Shown here one piece after another: positions 1 through 6,837 of a stretch of 11,104 bases of DNA. Origin of the DNA: Comamonadaceae bacterium CG_4_10_14_3_um_filter_60_75 (GTDB lineage Bacteria; Pseudomonadota; Gammaproteobacteria; Burkholderiales; Burkholderiaceae_C); contig PFKL01000039.1 in NCBI GenBank assembly GCA_002784245.1, positions 1-11,104 of the forward strand, in the 5' to 3' direction. Both the position numbers and the translations under genes were made by a program. Within the stretch, counting starts at the first letter, position 1. The number at the start of each line of letters is the position of its first letter. The notes beneath the pieces are model-generated. The model made no database searches and had not been told where the DNA came from. It was given only the letters and a program-made list of their open reading frames with translations.

Positions 1-1
1 A

Positions 2-598
2 GAAGGTGCCATTACGTTCCGCGGCAAAAAGTTCAGCCACATGGACAGCCACCAGGTGGCCACCATGGGCATTGGCCGCACTTTTCAGAACCTGGCGCTG
101 TTCAAGGGCATGAGCGTGATCGACAACATCATGACCGGGCGCAATCTGCGCATCAAGAGCAATCTGTTTTTGCAGGCGCTGCGCATCGGCCCGGCGCAGC
201 GCGAAGAAGAGCAACACCGCGAGTTTGTCGAGCACATCATCGACTTTCTGGAAATCCAGGCGCACCGCAAAACCCCTGTGGGCCAGCTGCCCTATGGTCT
301 GCAAAAACGCGTTGACCTGGGCCGTGCGCTGGCGATGGAGCCGCAACTGCTGCTGCTTGACGAACCCATGGCCGGCATGAACGTCGAGGAAAAGCAGGAC
401 ATGAGCCGCTTTGTGCTGGACGTCAATGAAGAATTTGGCACCACCATCGTGCTCATTGAGCACGACATGGGCGTGGTGATGGACATCAGCGACCGCGTTG
501 TGGTGCTGGACTACGGCAAAAAAATTGGTGACGGTACACCTGAAGAAGTTCGTAACAACGAAGAAGTCATCAGCGCCTATTTGGGAACAGGACATTAA
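2..598 (+). CDS. livG: LivG-type ABC transporter ATP-binding protein, 5' partial
   Basis: This is the C-terminal 198 residues of one of the two ATPases that power a branched-chain amino acid family (HAAT) importer at the inner membrane. The reading frame is open from base 2, so the gene starts before the window, and the ATG at 41 is an internal methionine. The Walker A loop is outside. Visible in order are the Q-loop (GRTFQN), the ABC signature in the variant form LPYGLQ instead of LSGGQ, Walker B (LLLLDEP) followed by MAGMN, and the switch histidine in LIEHDMG. LivG proteins often have a Y in the signature and an AGMN or AGLN after Walker B, which separates this protein from the LivF type encoded downstream. 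The stop codon lies two bases before the livH-like ATG, so the two genes are probably translationally coupled. Family assignment is firm; the substrate is not known. Confidence 0.93.
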   Translation, partial: EGAITFRGKKFSHMDSHQVATMGIGRTFQNLALFKGMSVIDNIMTGRNLRIKSNLFLQALRIGPAQREEEQHREFVEHIIDFLEIQAHRKTPVGQLPYGLQKRVDLGRALAMEPQLLLLDEPMAGMNVEEKQDMSRFVLDVNEEFGTTIVLIEHDMGVVMDISDRVVVLDYGKKIGDGTPEEVRNNEEVISAYLGTGH

Positions 599-600
599 TC

Positions 601-1530
601 ATGGGATTTTTCCTCGAAACTTTACTCGGTGGCCTGATGGCCGGCATGCTGTATTCGCTGGTGGCGTTGGGCTTTGTGCTCATCTACAAAGCCTCGGGTG
701 TCTTCAACTTTGCCCAGGGCGCCATGGTCTTGTTTGCCGCCCTGGCGATGGCACGTTTTGCCGAGTGGCTGCCGGCGTACGCTGGTATTGACAACTTTGT
801 TCTGGCCAATTTGATCGCCTTTGTCGCTGCCGGTGCGGTGATGTTTGTCGTGGCCTGGCTGATTGAGCGTCTGGCGTTGCGCCACCTGGTCAACCAGGAA
901 GGCACGACGCTGCTAATGGCCACCTTGGGCATCAGCTACTTTCTGGACGGCATTGGCCAGACCATTTTTGGCAGCGATATTTACAAGATTGACATTGGCA
1001 TGCCCAAAGACCCGATCTTTGCTTTTGAGAATATTTTTGAAGGTGGTGTGTTGCTCAACAAGGAAGACCTTTACGCCGCGCTGATCGCAGCGGTACTGGT
1101 CGGTTTGTTAACGCTGTTTTTCCAGAAGACAGTCACCGGCCGGGCACTGCGCGCGGTGGCCGATGACCACCAGGCCGCGCAAAGTATAGGCATCCCGTTG
1201 AACCGCATCTGGTTCATCGTCTGGTGCGTCGCGGGTGTGGTGGCGCTGGTCGCGGGAATGATCTGGGGCAGCAAGCTGGGTGTGCAATTTTCGCTCACCA
1301 CGGTAGCCATGCGTGCCTTGCCGGTGGTGATTCTGGGTGGCTTGACTTCGGTGCCCGGGGCCATTGTGGGCGGTCTGATCATCGGTGTCGGTGAAAAATT
1401 ATCCGAGGTATACCTCGGGCCGTATGTCGGCGGTGGCATCGAAATCTGGTTTGCCTATGTGCTGGCGCTGGTGTTCCTGTTGTTTCGCCCGCAAGGTTTG
1501 TTTGGCGAGAAGATCATTGACCGCGTCTGA
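601..1530 (+). CDS. livH: LivH-type ABC transporter permease
   Basis: Inner-membrane permease of a HAAT importer, 309 residues, the usual LivH length. The N-terminus is a hydrophobic helix (LMAGMLYSLVALGFVLIY, about residues 12-29) followed by the LivH hallmark NFAQG at 36-40. Further hydrophobic stretches lie near residues 70-88, 158-174, 205-222, 240-264 and 282-295. The segment GRALRAVADD at 180-189, followed by a conserved G-I pair, is the cytoplasmic coupling region that contacts the ATPase. The protein ends with RPQGLFG at 296-302, another family mark. The start follows the livG-like stop by two bases, with a weak AGGAC-type ribosome site inside that gene's end. It should pair with the LivM-type permease encoded next to form the channel. 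Confidence 0.95.
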   Translation: MGFFLETLLGGLMAGMLYSLVALGFVLIYKASGVFNFAQGAMVLFAALAMARFAEWLPAYAGIDNFVLANLIAFVAAGAVMFVVAWLIERLALRHLVNQEGTTLLMATLGISYFLDGIGQTIFGSDIYKIDIGMPKDPIFAFENIFEGGVLLNKEDLYAALIAAVLVGLLTLFFQKTVTGRALRAVADDHQAAQSIGIPLNRIWFIVWCVAGVVALVAGMIWGSKLGVQFSLTTVAMRALPVVILGGLTSVPGAIVGGLIIGVGEKLSEVYLGPYVGGGIEIWFAYVLALVFLLFRPQGLFGEKIIDRV

Positions 1531-1542
1531 AAGAGATTTACC

Positions 1543-2619
1543 ATGTTTTACAGAGAAAACGGCCAATTCAAAACCAGCTACCGCGCTGACCAGCAGATAT
1601 TTGGTATCACCCAGGATCGGGTGGCCGTCTTGCTGTTGGTGGCGGCGGCGTTCCTGGTTGTTCCGGTGATCACCAGCGAGTACATGTTCCGCGCCATTCT
1701 GATTCCGTTTGTCATCATGTCGCTGGCCGCGCTGGGGGTGAATATTCTGGTTGGCTACTGTGGCCAGATATCGCTGGGCTCTGGCGCCTTCATGGCCGTG
1801 GGTGCGTACGCCGCGTTCAACTTCTTTGTGCGCGTTCAAGGCATGCCCTTGCTGCTGGCCTTGCTGCTCGGTGGCGTCTGTGCTGCCGCATTTGGCATCT
1901 TGTTTGGCTTGCCGAGTTTGCGCGTCAAAGGGCTTTACCTGGCCGTGGCCACGCTGGCGGCGCAGTTTTTCAGCGACTGGATGTTTTTGCGCATCAAGTG
2001 GTTCACCAACGACGCACCATCCGGCTCGGTGCAGGTGTCTGATTTGCAGGTGTTTGGCATCCCGATTGCCAGCCCGATTTCCAAGTACCTGTTTTGCCTG
2101 ACGATCCTGGTGGTGATGGCGCTTGGCGCCAAAAACCTGGTGCGCTCGGCCATTGGCCGCGAGTGGATGGCCATCCGCGACATGGACGTGGCCGCCGCCG
2201 TCATTGGCATTCGGCCAATGTACGCCAAGCTCACCGCCTTTGCCGTTAGTTCGTTCATCATCGGGGTGGCTGGTGCCATGTGGGGCTTTGTCCACCTGAG
2301 CGCGTGGGAGCCGGCAGCGTTCTCGGTCGACATCTCATTCAAGCTGCTGTTCATGGTCATCATCGGCGGCATGGGCTCGATCATGGGCAGTTTTTTTGGC
2401 GCCGCTTTCATTGTGGTGCTGCCGATTTTTCTGAACCAGTTCTTGCCGTTTGTGGGCAGCCTGGTGGGGGTTGAAATTTCCACCTCGGGTATCTCGCACG
2501 CCGAGCTGATCATCTTTGGCGCGTTGATTGTCTGGTTCCTGATTGTTGAGCCGCACGGACTTGCCAAGCTGTGGTCTACCGGCAAGCAAAAGCTGCGCTT
2601 GTGGCCGTTTCCGCACTGA
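1543..2619 (+). CDS. livM: LivM-type ABC transporter permease
   Basis: Second inner-membrane permease of the importer, 358 residues. A soluble N-terminal stretch of about 25 residues precedes the first membrane helix (about 28-43). The LivM core motif GYCGQISLGSGAF is at 71-83, followed by GAYAA. The coupling segment RDMDVAAAVIGI is at 212-223, and GGMGSIMGSFFGAAF at 275-289 is the conserved glycine-rich region before the last helices. The C-terminus ends in a short basic tail (about 340-356). The gene starts 12 bases after the livH-like stop with an AAAGAGA ribosome site, consistent with one operon. Family assignment is firm. Transported substrate cannot be read from the permease alone. Confidence 0.95.
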   Translation: MFYRENGQFKTSYRADQQIFGITQDRVAVLLLVAAAFLVVPVITSEYMFRAILIPFVIMSLAALGVNILVGYCGQISLGSGAFMAVGAYAAFNFFVRVQGMPLLLALLLGGVCAAAFGILFGLPSLRVKGLYLAVATLAAQFFSDWMFLRIKWFTNDAPSGSVQVSDLQVFGIPIASPISKYLFCLTILVVMALGAKNLVRSAIGREWMAIRDMDVAAAVIGIRPMYAKLTAFAVSSFIIGVAGAMWGFVHLSAWEPAAFSVDISFKLLFMVIIGGMGSIMGSFFGAAFIVVLPIFLNQFLPFVGSLVGVEISTSGISHAELIIFGALIVWFLIVEPHGLAKLWSTGKQKLRLWPFPH

Positions 2620-2643
2620 GATTTTTCTTTTTCGTCAACCAAA

Positions 2644-2655
2644 GCACTTCGGTGC
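2644..2655 (+). promoter_or_regulatory. UUCG tetraloop hairpin before the binding-protein gene
   Basis: GCAC-TTCG-GTGC forms a 4-bp stem closed by the extra-stable C(UUCG)G tetraloop. It lies in the 58-base gap between the livM-like stop and the binding-protein ATG, 11 bases before the AGGAG ribosome site. A T/C-rich stretch (about 2621-2635) precedes it. Such intercistronic hairpins can protect the downstream part of an mRNA from 3'-5' or 5' decay and raise the level of the binding protein over the membrane parts. The hairpin is seen in the sequence; its role is inferred. There is no T-run after it, so it is not an intrinsic terminator. Confidence 0.5.
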
Positions 2656-2677
2656 ATTACTACTCCAGGAGACTTGT

Positions 2678-3994
2678 ATGAAAGTAAAACACCTTGCCCT
2701 AGCGGCACTGATGGCAGCGGTAGGCGCCAGTGCGTTTGCCCAACCCAAAGAGCAGTTCTTCCCCGGGCTGCCGTACCGCACCGGTGCCTACGCACCCAAC
2801 GGTGTGCCATGGGCTAATGGCTATTCTGATTACCTCAAACTCGTCAACGCCCGCGGTGGTATCAACGGCGTCAAGATCATTTACGAAGAGTGTGAAACTG
2901 GTTACGCCACCGACCGCGGTGTCGAATGTTATGAGCGCCTGAAAGGCAAGCACGGTGGCGCCACCGTGTTCCAGCCGCTCTCAACCGGCATCACTTTTGC
3001 GCTGACTGAAAAAGCACCCGTCGACAAGATTCCACTGATCACCGCCGGCTACGGTCGCAGCGAAAGCCAGGACGGACTGGTCTTTAAATGGAACTTCCCG
3101 CTGGTGGGCACCTACTGGCAAGCCGCTGACGTGCTGGTGCAAGCGATTGCCAAGAAAGAGGGCGGTTTTGACAAGCTTAAGGGCAAAAAACTTGCTTTGG
3201 TTTACCACGACTCACCCTATGGCAAGGAACCCATTGCCCTGTTGCAAGAGCGCGCAGCGATGCACGGCTTCAGCCTGCAATTGTTGCCCGTAGCGCACCC
3301 GGGTGTTGAACAAAAAGCCACCTGGCTGCAGATTCGTCAGGCGCGCCCGGATTACGTGTTCCTATGGGGCTGGGGTGTGATGAATTCAACTGCATTGAAG
3401 GAAGCGCAAGCGACCGGTTACCCGCGTGAAAAGATGTACGGCGTGTGGTGGTCGGGTGCTGAGCCCGATGTGAAAGACGTCGGTGAAGGTGCCAAGGGCT
3501 ACAACGCGGTGACGATGCAGCATGGTGCCGAACCGCAGTCGGCGGTGGTCAAGGAAATTCTGACCAAAGTGCATGGCAAGGGCCAAGGCACGGGGCCGAA
3601 GGAAGAAGTCGGCCAGGTGCTCTACATGCGCGGTGCCATCAGCGCCATGCTGGCAGTGGAGGGTGTGCGCACGGCGCAAGAGCGTTTTGGCAAAGGCAAG
3701 TGGGTCACGGGTGAACAAGCGCGCTGGGGCTATGAAAACCTCGACCTGACACAGAAGAAACTTGACGCGCTGGGTTTTGCCGGTGTCATGCGCCCGGTGA
3801 GCACCAGCTGTGCCGACCACATGGGCGCCAACTGGGCGCGTATCCATACCTGGGACGGCAAGAAGTGGGCCTTCAGCTCAGACTGGCTGCAAGCCGACGA
3901 CCAGGTGCTTAAACCCCTGGTCAAGAAGACCGCTGCCAAGTACGCTGCCGACAAGAAGCTGAGCCCGCGCACGCCGGCGGACTGCCAGAGCTAG
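2678..3994 (+). CDS. ABC transporter periplasmic substrate-binding protein (Peripla_BP_6 type)
   Basis: Exported receptor of the importer, 438 residues. The start at 2678 is chosen because AGGAG lies six bases upstream and because it gives a clean Sec signal peptide: MKVK, a hydrophobic core LALAALMAAVG, then SAFA with predicted cleavage before Q22. An in-frame ATG at 2543 lies inside the livM-like gene and would bury the signal, so it is rejected. The mature part shows the type I fold pattern of HAAT receptors: a start near FFPGLPYRTG, an ARGGINGVKIIYEECETGY segment at about 59-76, then VFQPLSTG, and a hinge-domain strand LALVYHD. Cysteines at 72 and 84 may form a disulphide; a further one is near the C-terminus. 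It lacks a lipobox, so it should be a soluble periplasmic protein. The ligand is unknown; the ligase downstream suggests an organic acid. Confidence 0.93.
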   Translation: MKVKHLALAALMAAVGASAFAQPKEQFFPGLPYRTGAYAPNGVPWANGYSDYLKLVNARGGINGVKIIYEECETGYATDRGVECYERLKGKHGGATVFQPLSTGITFALTEKAPVDKIPLITAGYGRSESQDGLVFKWNFPLVGTYWQAADVLVQAIAKKEGGFDKLKGKKLALVYHDSPYGKEPIALLQERAAMHGFSLQLLPVAHPGVEQKATWLQIRQARPDYVFLWGWGVMNSTALKEAQATGYPREKMYGVWWSGAEPDVKDVGEGAKGYNAVTMQHGAEPQSAVVKEILTKVHGKGQGTGPKEEVGQVLYMRGAISAMLAVEGVRTAQERFGKGKWVTGEQARWGYENLDLTQKKLDALGFAGVMRPVSTSCADHMGANWARIHTWDGKKWAFSSDWLQADDQVLKPLVKKTAAKYAADKKLSPRTPADCQS

Positions 3995-3995
3995 C

Positions 3996-4091
3996 ACACC
4001 CCCAGGCTACGCGCACTGCGTGTCGCTACGCCACCCCCTTGCAGGGGGCAACACCAGCGGACTGGCGAAGCCAGATCCGCGGTGTTTCTGG
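3996..4091 (+). repeat. Dispersed intergenic palindromic repeat, copy 1
   Basis: The repeat begins one base after the binding-protein stop. It shares with copy 2 an identical 11-base start (acacccccagg) and a 38-base core at 4054-4091 that is identical at 32 positions. It can form two hairpins: CCCCCT-tgc-AGGGGG at 4034-4048 and CTGGC-gaa-GCCAG at 4062-4074. The pattern of a C-run/G-run stem followed by a GGC...GCC stem and a GGTGTTTCTGG end matches a repeat I recall as frequent between genes in Comamonadaceae; I could not check this. No T-run follows, so it is not an ordinary terminator, and the livF-like gene behind it is most likely still in the same transcript. Confidence 0.75.
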
Positions 4092-4134
4092 CTTTTGGCA
4101 TCGGTGCGCTGGCGGTTGTGGGTTGACTAGCGAC

Positions 4135-4251
4135 ATGGTATTTGCTGCGCTGGTCGTTGTCGGATTTCTGGTTGGGTGGCTTGCTTGGCTGGCCACTTGC
4201 CAGATGAAAGCCTCGGAGGGCGGGTCTTTCATCTGGTTTGAATGGAACTAA
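4135..4251 (+). CDS. Possible small membrane protein, 38 residues
   Basis: A short frame from the ATG at 4135 encodes one strongly hydrophobic helix (FAALVVVGFLVGWLAWLATC, residues 3-22) and a hydrophilic tail ending in FIWFEWN. It ends four bases before the preferred livF-like start, so coupled translation is possible. No good ribosome site precedes the ATG, and the same frame stays open upstream into the repeat, where a TTG at 4123 is another possible start. The clean helix-plus-tail layout and the placement in an otherwise tight operon argue for a gene. The short length and weak start argue against it. I do not recognise a family. Confidence 0.35.
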   Translation: MVFAALVVVGFLVGWLAWLATCQMKASEGGSFIWFEWN

Positions 4252-4255
4252 CACT

Positions 4256-5068
4256 ATGAGTGATACGAAAAACATCGTTCTCAACGTCAATGGCATCGAG
4301 GTCATCTACAACCACGTCATTTTGGTTTTAAAGGGCGTGTCGCTGAACGTTCCCCAAGGCAAGATCGTGGCCATTCTGGGCGGCAACGGGGCTGGCAAGA
4401 CGACCACGCTGCGCGCGGTCTCGAACCTGCTGCGCGGCGAGCGCGGTGAGGTCACCAAGGGGTCAATCGAGCTGCGTGGCGAGCGCATCGAAAACCTGTC
4501 GCCGGCTGACCTGGTGAACCGCGGTGTGGTGCAGGTGATGGAAGGGCGGCATTGTTTTGCCCACCTCACCATCGAAGAAAATTTATTGACGGGTTCCTAC
4601 ACCCGCAAAGACAAGGGCGAGATTGCCGCCAACCTGGACAAGGTCTACACCTATTTCCCGCGCCTGAAAACCCGGCGCACCAGTCAGGCGGCTTACACCT
4701 CGGGCGGCGAGCAGCAAATGTGTGCCATTGGCCGTGCGCTCATGACCAACCCCAGCATGGTGCTGCTCGACGAGCCGTCCATGGGGCTGGCGCCGCAGAT
4801 TGTTGAAGAAGTGTTTGAGATCGTCAAAGACCTCAACACCAAGGAAAAAGTCACTTTTCTGCTGGCAGAGCAAAACACCAACATGGCCCTGAAGTACGCT
4901 GACTATGGCTACATCATGGAATCCGGCCGGGTGGTGATGGACGGCGAGGCCAGTTACCTGGCAACCAACGAGGACGTTAAAGAGTTTTATCTGGGCATGG
5001 GTGGCGGCGAGCGCAAGAGTTTCAAGGATGTCAAGAGCTACAAGCGGCGCAAACGCTGGCTGGCATAG
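4256..5068 (+). CDS. livF: LivF-type ABC transporter ATP-binding protein
   Basis: Second ATPase of the importer, 270 residues from this start. Walker A is GGNGAGKTT at 42-50, the Q-loop region VQVMEGR at 92-98, the signature SGGEQ at 149-153, and Walker B MVLLDEP at 168-174. At the switch position LivF proteins have VEQN rather than histidine, and here it reads LLAEQNT (202-208), which supports the LivF call over LivG. An in-frame ATG at 4238 would add six residues but has no ribosome site; the ATG at 4256 has GGAA about eight bases upstream and gives the usual N-terminus. The C-terminus has an unusually basic tail (SYKRRKRWLA). It should dimerise with the LivG-type ATPase to drive import. 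Confidence 0.94.
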   Translation: MSDTKNIVLNVNGIEVIYNHVILVLKGVSLNVPQGKIVAILGGNGAGKTTTLRAVSNLLRGERGEVTKGSIELRGERIENLSPADLVNRGVVQVMEGRHCFAHLTIEENLLTGSYTRKDKGEIAANLDKVYTYFPRLKTRRTSQAAYTSGGEQQMCAIGRALMTNPSMVLLDEPSMGLAPQIVEEVFEIVKDLNTKEKVTFLLAEQNTNMALKYADYGYIMESGRVVMDGEASYLATNEDVKEFYLGMGGGERKSFKDVKSYKRRKRWLA

Positions 5069-5069
5069 A

Positions 5070-5163
5070 ACACCCCCAGGATGGGTATGCGTGTCCGCCT
5101 AACGTGCCAGCCAGCAGAGCTGAGGCCAGCGGCCCGGCAAAGCCGGTTCCACGGTGTTTCTGG
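5070..5163 (+). repeat. Dispersed intergenic palindromic repeat, copy 2
   Basis: It begins one base after the livF-like stop, the same spacing as copy 1 behind the binding-protein gene. It has the same 11-base start (5070-5080) and the related 38-base core (5126-5163). The core hairpin is CCGGC-aaa-GCCGG at 5134-5146. Against copy 1 (CTGGC...GCCAG) one stem pair has changed from T-A to C-G on both sides, so pairing is kept. The middle part differs from copy 1 and lacks the CCCCC/GGGGG stem. The copy separates the livF-like gene from the PaaK-like ligase gene. Confidence 0.72.
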
Positions 5164-5223
5164 CGAAGAGGACTCACGTTGCTCTGCTGTCTGAGCGTTG
5201 AATCAAATGAGGAGATTGGGGTT

Positions 5224-6480
5224 ATGAGCGAATTTTTTGATGCGTTGGAAATGCGGGGTTCGACTGAGCGCGAGGCCGCGCTACTCAAGGCACTGCCGCT
5301 GCAGGTAGCGCACGCCAAGCTGGCGTCACCGGCGTTTGCAGAAATTCTGCAAGACGTGAATCCGGCGCAGGTGACCAGTCGCACGGCGCTGGCGCAGCTG
5401 CCAGTGATCCGCAAGCATGAGCTACTTGAGCTGCAACTCAAAAGTCGTAGCAAGGCAGGCAATATTTTTGGGGGCTTCAGCGCAAAAAGCTTTGGCGCCG
5501 ATCTGCCACGTGTGTTTGCCAGTCCGGGCCCGATTTACGAGCCTGAGGGCACTGCCAAAGACTACTGGCGCATGGCGCGGGCGATTTTTGCGGCTGGTTT
5601 TCGCCCGGGTGAGCTGATTCACAACAGCTTCAGCTACCACTTTGTGCCCGCTGGCTCGATGATGGAAACCGGCGCGCACGCGCTGGGTTGCACCGTGTTT
5701 CCGGGCGGCACGGGCCAGACCGAACAGCAGGTGCAGGCCATGGCCGAACTCCAGCCCGCGGGCTACATCGGCACGCCGAGTTTTTTGCGCATCATCCTGG
5801 AAAAAGCCGCCGAGATGGGTGTGGCCCTGCCCAGCGTGACCAAGGCGATGTTTGGCGGCGAAGCTTTTCCGCCGAGCCTGCGCGACTGGTTTACCGCGCG
5901 CGGCGTGGCCGGCTACCAGTGTTACGCCACCGCCGACCTGGGCTTGATCGCTTATGAAACCCCGGCACGTGAAGGGCTGGTGCTTGACGAAGGCGTGCTG
6001 CTTGAGATCGTGCGCCCGGGCACCGGCGACCCGGTGGCTCCTGGCGAAGTGGGCGAGGTGGTGGTGACCACGCTCAACCCCACCTACCCGTTGATTCGTT
6101 TCGGCACCGGCGACCTGTCGGCCGTGCTGCCGGGTGCGTGCCCCACCGGCCGCACCAACGTGCGCATCAAGGGCTGGATGGGTCGCGCCGACCAGACCAC
6201 CAAGATTCGTGGCATGTTTGTGCACCCGGGACAGGTGGACCAGATTGTCAAACGCTTTCCCGAAGTTGCCAAAGCCCGGTTGGTTGTCACCGGCGAGATG
6301 GCCAACGACGCGATGACGCTCAAGGTCGAATCCGCTTGCAGCGGCCCGGACAGTCTGGCGCAAAAAGTCACCGAAGCCATCCGCGAAGTCACCAAGCTGC
6401 GTGGCCAGGTCGAAGTGGTGCTACCGGGTAGCCTGCCCAACGACGGCAAGGTCATTGAGGACGCGCGCAGCTACCAGTGA
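5224..6480 (+). CDS. PaaK-like acyl/aryl-CoA ligase (phenylacetate-CoA ligase family)
   Basis: Cytoplasmic adenylate-forming enzyme of 418 residues, expected to convert a carboxylic acid, ATP and CoA to an acyl-CoA, AMP and pyrophosphate. The start at 5224 has AGGAGA eight bases upstream; an in-frame ATG at 5104 lies in the repeat and is rejected. Visible motifs: the aromatic A5-type segment YATADLG at 234-240, the ATP-ribose motif TGD at 295-297, the A8 hinge GRADQTTKIRG at 320-330, and the C-terminal lysine K409 in NDGKV, where the A10 lysine is expected. The phosphate-loop A3 motif, SSGTTG in classical PaaK, reads ASPGPIYEPEG at 99-109 and so has lost its Ser/Thr-rich core. Being last in the transporter operon, it may activate the imported substrate. 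The exact acid is unknown. Confidence 0.85.
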   Translation: MSEFFDALEMRGSTEREAALLKALPLQVAHAKLASPAFAEILQDVNPAQVTSRTALAQLPVIRKHELLELQLKSRSKAGNIFGGFSAKSFGADLPRVFASPGPIYEPEGTAKDYWRMARAIFAAGFRPGELIHNSFSYHFVPAGSMMETGAHALGCTVFPGGTGQTEQQVQAMAELQPAGYIGTPSFLRIILEKAAEMGVALPSVTKAMFGGEAFPPSLRDWFTARGVAGYQCYATADLGLIAYETPAREGLVLDEGVLLEIVRPGTGDPVAPGEVGEVVVTTLNPTYPLIRFGTGDLSAVLPGACPTGRTNVRIKGWMGRADQTTKIRGMFVHPGQVDQIVKRFPEVAKARLVVTGEMANDAMTLKVESACSGPDSLAQKVTEAIREVTKLRGQVEVVLPGSLPNDGKVIEDARSYQ

Positions 6481-6501
6481 GGGCTGCTGGCGTTTGCCTG
6501 C

Positions 6502-6837
6502 TCAAACCCCCCAAACAATCGGCTCGTCGACCGCTTCGCATTGGCGCATCATGTCCATCAGCGGCAGCGCGCGCTGGCGCAGGGTGACGGCTTCCAAGCG
6601 TGGCGGCGGCAAATTTTCTTTCTGTGCCTGTGTCACGGCTTCACGTCGCTGCGCTTCTTCCTGAGCAAGGGCATCATCGATGGCGGCCAGCGCCTGTGCC
6701 ATCTGCCCGGGCAGCAAAATGCCCTTTGCAGCGGGCTCTGAGGCGTTGCGTTTGCCGATGATTTCCAGCAAACGCTCGCCGTTGGGCTGCAACATAATCA
6801 CGTCGCCAGTTACTTTGGATTTGAATTTGTACAGCAT
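6502..6837 (-). CDS. DUF1840 family protein
   Basis: A 111-residue protein of unknown function, typical of betaproteobacteria. The N-terminus MLYKFKSKVTGDVIMLQPNG is the recognisable part of the DUF1840 family and decides the start at 6837. ATGs two and eleven codons further upstream (6843 and 6870) are in frame but would precede this conserved beginning. Residues of about 55-80 are rich in Ala, Glu and Gln (DDALAQEEAQRREAVTQAQ) and probably form a long helix or coiled coil, followed by a Pro-rich linker and a C-terminal helix with PLMDMM. The gene is convergent with the PaaK-like ligase gene, with 21 bases between the stops, and its start overlaps that of the divergent peptidase gene. Confidence 0.88.
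   Translation of the reverse strand: MLYKFKSKVTGDVIMLQPNGERLLEIIGKRNASEPAAKGILLPGQMAQALAAIDDALAQEEAQRREAVTQAQKENLPPPRLEAVTLRQRALPLMDMMRQCEAVDEPIVWGV

Noticed and set aside
1399..2295. Long open frame of 298 codons on the - strand
   Set aside because: It lies wholly opposite the clearly assigned livH- and livM-like genes and its translation is rich in His, Gln and Arg without any family pattern, as expected for the antisense of a high-GC gene.
2543..2677. Earlier in-frame start for the binding protein
   Set aside because: It overlaps the livM-like gene, has no ribosome site, and would hide the signal peptide that begins at 2678.
4034..4048. CCCCCT/AGGGGG hairpin as an intrinsic terminator after the binding-protein gene
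   Set aside because: No T-run follows, and the livF-type gene completing the same transporter lies downstream; it is better read as part of the repeat.
5104..5223. Earlier in-frame start for the PaaK-like ligase
   Set aside because: It lies inside repeat copy 2, while 5224 has a good ribosome site and a normal N-terminus.
5422..6363. Open frame of 313 codons on the - strand
   Set aside because: It is opposite the PaaK-like ligase gene, has a low-complexity His/Ala/Arg-rich translation and no ribosome site.
6481..6501. Terminator between the convergent ligase and DUF1840 genes
   Set aside because: The 21-base gap has no convincing stem with a T-run on either strand.
6680..6835. Earlier in-frame start for the peptidase
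   Set aside because: It would overlap the DUF1840 coding region by about 150 bases and put some 90 residues before the lipobox.
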